Shown: positions 17,053 to 20,434 of the stretch, piece by piece | Layout of the letters: every line of letters begins with the position of its first letter | How positions within the stretch are numbered: the stretch's first letter is position 1 | From: Pelargonium cotyledonis | Lineage: Eukaryota; Streptophyta; Magnoliopsida; Geraniales; Geraniaceae | Assembly (NCBI GenBank): GCA_036897625.1 | Contig: JAYMTA010001355.1 | Location: 1 to 20,434, forward strand | Direction: 5' to 3' | Length of the DNA stretch: 20,434 nt | Notes under the pieces: model-generated | What the model was told of the DNA's origin: nothing | The model's input: only the letters and a program-made list of their open reading frames with translations | Database searches by the model: none | Program-made: the position numbers and the translations under genes

Positions 17053-19443
17053 ATGAGGAAAAGTTTTGTGTTCCAACAACAACAACAACAACAACAAGTT
17101 TTGGATCAAGAGAACATGTCAAATTTGACTTCAGCTTCTGGAGAAGCTGCAAGTGTTTCTTCAGGAAATAGAGTTGGTGATCCCCATAATATTCCTCAGC
17201 AACTTCAATGCTTTGCTCCTCCACAAACCACTCATCAACCAGCAATCAAGAAAAAGAGAAACCTACCAGGCAATCCAGGTTTGTAATTAAATTCTACTAA
17301 TATATAACCCATTTTTAATTAGAGTGCAAATTTAAAAATAAATCATTTTCTCAAATCTTGTTTCATTTGTTCATATCCAATATCCTTGAATTTTTAGGAT
17401 TTTTTTATTCAAATTATCTTGATTCACTTGTTCATGATGTCCAATCTTGAACTTTTAGCATTTTTTGAAGCGAAATTGTGGGCAACAAGTTATTTTCTCA
17501 AATCTTGATTCATTTGTTCTTGTCCAATTCTTGAGTTTCTTGCATTTTTTTGAAGCAAAAATGGCACAACAAATTATTTAATTTTCTCAAATTCTCTTAT
17601 TCATTTGTTCATGTCCAATCTTGAATTTCTTTTGTAAAGTAAAAAATGTCAAAACAAACTCTTTTTTTCACCTCAGCTTTTCATTGCCTTTTTTTTGTTC
17701 TCTTGTTAAGATTTGTGTGTTTTATTTGTCTATCTAAATATGTGTGTTTATCAGACCCAGATGCAGAGGTGATAGCTTTGTCACCAAAGACACTAATGGC
17801 AACAAACAGATTTGTGTGTGAGATCTGCAACAAAGGGTTTCAGAGAGACCAGAACCTGCAGCTCCACAGGAGAGGCCACAATCTGCCATGGAAGCTCAAG
17901 CAGAGAACCAGCAAGGAGATCAAGAAGAAGGTCTATGTCTGCCCAGAAGCAACCTGTGTCCACCATGACCCATCCAGAGCTCTTGGAGACCTCACAGGGA
18001 TCAAGAAACACTTCTGCAGAAAACACGGAGAGAAGAAATGGAAATGCGACAAATGCTCGAAACGGTACGCAGTTCAATCGGATTGGAAAGCTCACTCCAA
18101 AACCTGTGGCACCCGGGAGTACAGATGCGATTGCGGGACTCTTTTTTCCCGGTATTTGTATTTAATTTTTACCAGATTTTTAAGTTTTTCAGTGTTTTTA
18201 GTTAAGTTTTGTTTGTTTTGATACCATAAAATGAATTATTGAAATTCAAGTCATGGATCTGTGCACATAGCTAGCTATGGAGAGCTGAGCTAGCTATGTG
18301 CATGAGCTAGCAAAAGTCAATACTTTATGACAGTATGTGTTGGTTTTTTGTTTTTAGTGTAATGTTTGTTAGCTTTTGTATTTCTCTTACAGGAGGGATA
18401 GCTTCATCACTCACAGGGCTTTTTGTGATGCTCTTGCTGAAGAAAGTGCAAGAGCAATCACAACCCACCACCACCAGAACCAGAACCAGAACCACCTCTC
18501 AAGCACTCACCACCAGCAAGTACTGGATCAACATGCTCCATCTTCAGATCTTCAAGGTCATGATAATTTTCATGGAACCATGTTTGGAGCAGCATGTTTG
18601 AAGAAAGAGCAGCAGCAGAATAGTTTCAGTACAGTACCACCCTGGCTAGCTGTGGAGGGAGTGGCTGTACCAGCAACAGCTGGTCCTGACCCACCACAGC
18701 TAGATCAACACCATCATCAACACCACCATGATCAAGAGCTCATGATTGCACTACAAGACCAAAGAGTTGATCAAGATTTGGCAACACCAAGTCCATCCTC
18801 ACAAAACCCAAACCCTAACCCTAGGGGGTCTGTGGGACCATACCCAACACCATCCCCACACATGTCTGCTACTGCATTGCTGCAAAAAGCAGCTCAGATG
18901 GGTGCAACCATGAGCAGCAAAAACAAAACAGCAGCAGCAACCAGTACTGTTGGTGGCTCTGGTTCCATGATGCTGATCAGACCCCACCAAAACCTAGCTC
19001 ACGTGTCTCCTGATGGCTCTGCCTTTGGTCTCAATTTGTCTCCACGTGACCAATCTGCTGCAGCTGGTTTTGGAGCTTCCACAACTCCTCCGTCTTTTCT
19101 TCAAGATATCATGATGATGATGAGCTCTCTATCTTCTTCTTCTTCCTCAGCTCCTCCTCCACAAAACCACCATCTAGGGTTTGGAGCAACCACCTTTGAA
19201 GAAGCTTTTGGTGGCATTTTCAACAATTCAAATAAAAGAGAAAATGGTTTCAACAACAACAACAAAAACCCTAGTGGAGTTCTTGATCACGGAGGAGAGG
19301 GCTTGACTAGAGATTTCTTGGGTTTGAGACCACTCTCTCATAATGAATTTCTAAGCATGGCTGGGCTTGGAACATGCATGGACACTTCTCAAGATCAACA
19401 TGAGAATATTCAGAACCAGAACACCCAAAAACCTTGGCAATAA
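17053..19443 (+). CDS. IDD: INDETERMINATE DOMAIN (BIRD) C2H2 zinc-finger transcription factor (3 exons)
   Basis: Plant nuclear factor of the IDD/BIRD family; relatives bind DNA and partner with GRAS proteins such as SCARECROW, SHORT-ROOT and DELLAs. Exons 17053-17278, 17755-18151 and 18393-19443 total 1674 nt (557 aa) in phases 1 and 2. A poly-Gln run (8-15) precedes MSNLTSASGEAASVSSGNR (22-40) and the basic KKKRNLPGNPDPDAEV. Fingers: C2H2 at 97-117, C2H2 at 138-166, C2HC at 173-193 and C2HC at 200-219; all metal ligands are present. The last finger spans the second splice site at codon 208. The C-terminal half is rich in His, Gln, Asn and Ser. It carries MSATALLQKAAQMGA at 365-379 and TRDFLGLR at 513-520, the two conserved tail motifs used for protein contacts, and ends KPWQ. 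The N-terminus and tail fit the IDD2(GAF1)/IDD7/IDD11 group, but I do not assign one orthologue. Confidence 0.95.
17340..17640 (+). repeat. Degenerate tandem repeat in IDD intron 1
   Basis: The block TTCATTTGTTCATGTCCAAT followed by CTTGAATTTCTT recurs about four times (near 17363, 17425, 17508 and 17600). Several copies are preceded by TTTTCTCAAATCTTGA and followed by GCATTTTTTGAAGC. Spacing is about 62, 83 and 92 bp, so copies have gained or lost segments. It fills most of the 476-bp intron. Confidence 0.75.
18262..18302 (+). repeat. Perfect 15-bp inverted repeat in IDD intron 2
   Basis: TGCACATAGCTAGCT (18262-18276) and AGCTAGCTATGTGCA (18288-18302) are exact reverse complements separated by 11 nt. 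In RNA they would form a stable 15-bp hairpin about 110 nt after the intron start. The arms are too short for a typical plant microRNA precursor. The nested TAGCTA palindromes suggest a mini-element footprint or simply a chance hairpin. Confidence 0.8.
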
Positions 19444-20220
19444 TAAGGTAATTAATATTATAGTTAATTACTTAAATAGCTAGCTAACTAAATAGCTATA
19501 TTAGAATTTTTTTTGTTTTTTGTTCTTGAAAATTTTATATTAATCTTCCCAAAGGGAAGGACCTCTCGAGATGTTTATGTTTCGAATTTCAATGTGAGAT
19601 CTTATGTACTTTTTTTTTTTTCTTTCTTGAAATTATATTTGTTTGTAATTTTTAAGCGTATATATGTAAATATCCTCTTGTTGCAAAACCTTAGGCTTTT
19701 ATTATTCATGCAATTACGCAACTAAAGCCATGAATTTTTTCTTATAATAAATAACAATTTTCGAAAATGATCCATGAAGATGGTATAGTCAAACGGTGAA
19801 TCGAACGTCAAATCAGCTATATAAAAAAATAAATTTATTTTCTGAGTTATATGTACATTTAATCATCTGAAAACTCTAGAAACTCGGTTTTATGAAAGTA
19901 TTGAAATGTATGAACTTGTTTTTTTCTTTCCTCGTAAAATTGAAGAATAGGAGATTGGTGTTACCAAAAGAAGATATTAATGAATCCCTAGCTATTTTCA
20001 CAAAGTTGTATACAAAAATATATACTTAAAAATGGAGAAATGGGAAGGAATTGATATATAAAATGTCTGAGATATTTAAATATTTAGCTTATTATTTTAT
20101 TCAAAATTTGAATGATTATTGGAAACGAAACTTAGGTTTATTTATTAGCGACAAGACATTAAGATTGACAAATGAACAAACTGATTTACACTGATTAATT
20201 TTGAGTCATTTTCTAATTAT
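19444..20220. other. IDD 3' UTR and AT-rich downstream spacer
   Basis: Two adjacent stop codons (TAA TAA, 19441-19446) end the IDD frame. T-rich sequence follows, with AATAAATAA near 19746-19754 as a possible poly(A) signal about 300 nt downstream. No further gene is visible; an open frame at 19513-19725 is composition noise. Confidence 0.5.
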
Positions 20221-20434
20221 GGGTGGTGATAAATTCACTCATAATAGTTAAATCCACAATTATTTGTCTGGATAGATGAAATTGCCCCTGCAATAAATGA
20301 ATTGAATATTAATTGACATTTTCAACTAAAATATTAATGAATTAATTATCACTTTCTCTTATTTGCACTATTTTCTTTATTTTCTCTGAACATGTCTTTG
20401 TGACTGTCATGGTTGCTCCCTCATTTTTCACTTT
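20221..20434 (+). mobile_element. End of a third copy of the GGGTGGTGATAAAT transposon family, cut by the window edge
   Basis: From 20221 the strand reads GGGTGGTGATAAATTCAC, then AGTTAAATCCAC, ATTTGTCTGGA and a TGCCCC box. This aligns in order with the inward-read right end of the element at 4539-5696 (GGGTGGTGATAAATCCACC, GGTTAAATCCACC, TTTTGGACTA, CTACCC). Only one terminus is present, and the element continues beyond the window. No coding sequence is seen in the 214 bp available. Confidence 0.6.

Noticed and set aside
17812..18165. Alternative frames over IDD exon 2
   Set aside because: Shadows of the zinc-finger coding frame, whose metal ligands are all in the other frame.

Overview
The window is nuclear DNA of a flowering plant, most likely a eudicot. 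Four plant genes are recognisable: a LOB-domain transcription factor, Mediator subunit 9, an INDETERMINATE DOMAIN (BIRD) zinc-finger factor, and a small plant protein. All have short GT-AG introns, and the spacers are very AT-rich. I assign no species. No bacterial, viral or organellar gene set is visible.

Layout. Positions 84-2620 are a tandem array of about 87 copies of a 29-bp unit, decaying to about 2765. Positions 3240-3480 on the minus strand look like the promoter, leader and first exon of an RRM (hnRNP-like) RNA-binding protein. It is either broken or spliced into the array, because no other exon is seen. Positions 3555-4493 and 4539-5696 are two adjacent non-autonomous DNA elements with long terminal inverted repeats. 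An LBD22-like gene lies on the minus strand (6274-7326, two exons, 255 aa). MED9 lies on the minus strand (8152-9810, five exons, 169 aa). A short upstream region separates it from a plus-strand gene with a non-coding first exon and a 64-aa product (12531-12725). From about 12800 to 16600 I see no gene, only AT-rich spacer with a possible repeat remnant. The IDD gene occupies the plus strand (CDS 17053-19443, three exons, 557 aa). At 20221 a third copy of the terminal repeat found at 4539 and 5696 begins, and it runs off the window.

The genes do not form a pathway. LBD22-like and IDD are DNA-binding regulators and MED9 is a general transcription co-activator subunit, but nothing in the sequence links them. 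The exon models were assembled by hand. In all three multi-exon coding genes the exon lengths sum to an exact multiple of three, and the splice phases agree with family protein sequences as I know them. The least ordinary parts are the 29-bp array, which is open in all six frames and has higher-order structure, and the inverted-repeat elements. I found no evidence for a new enzymatic or defence system.
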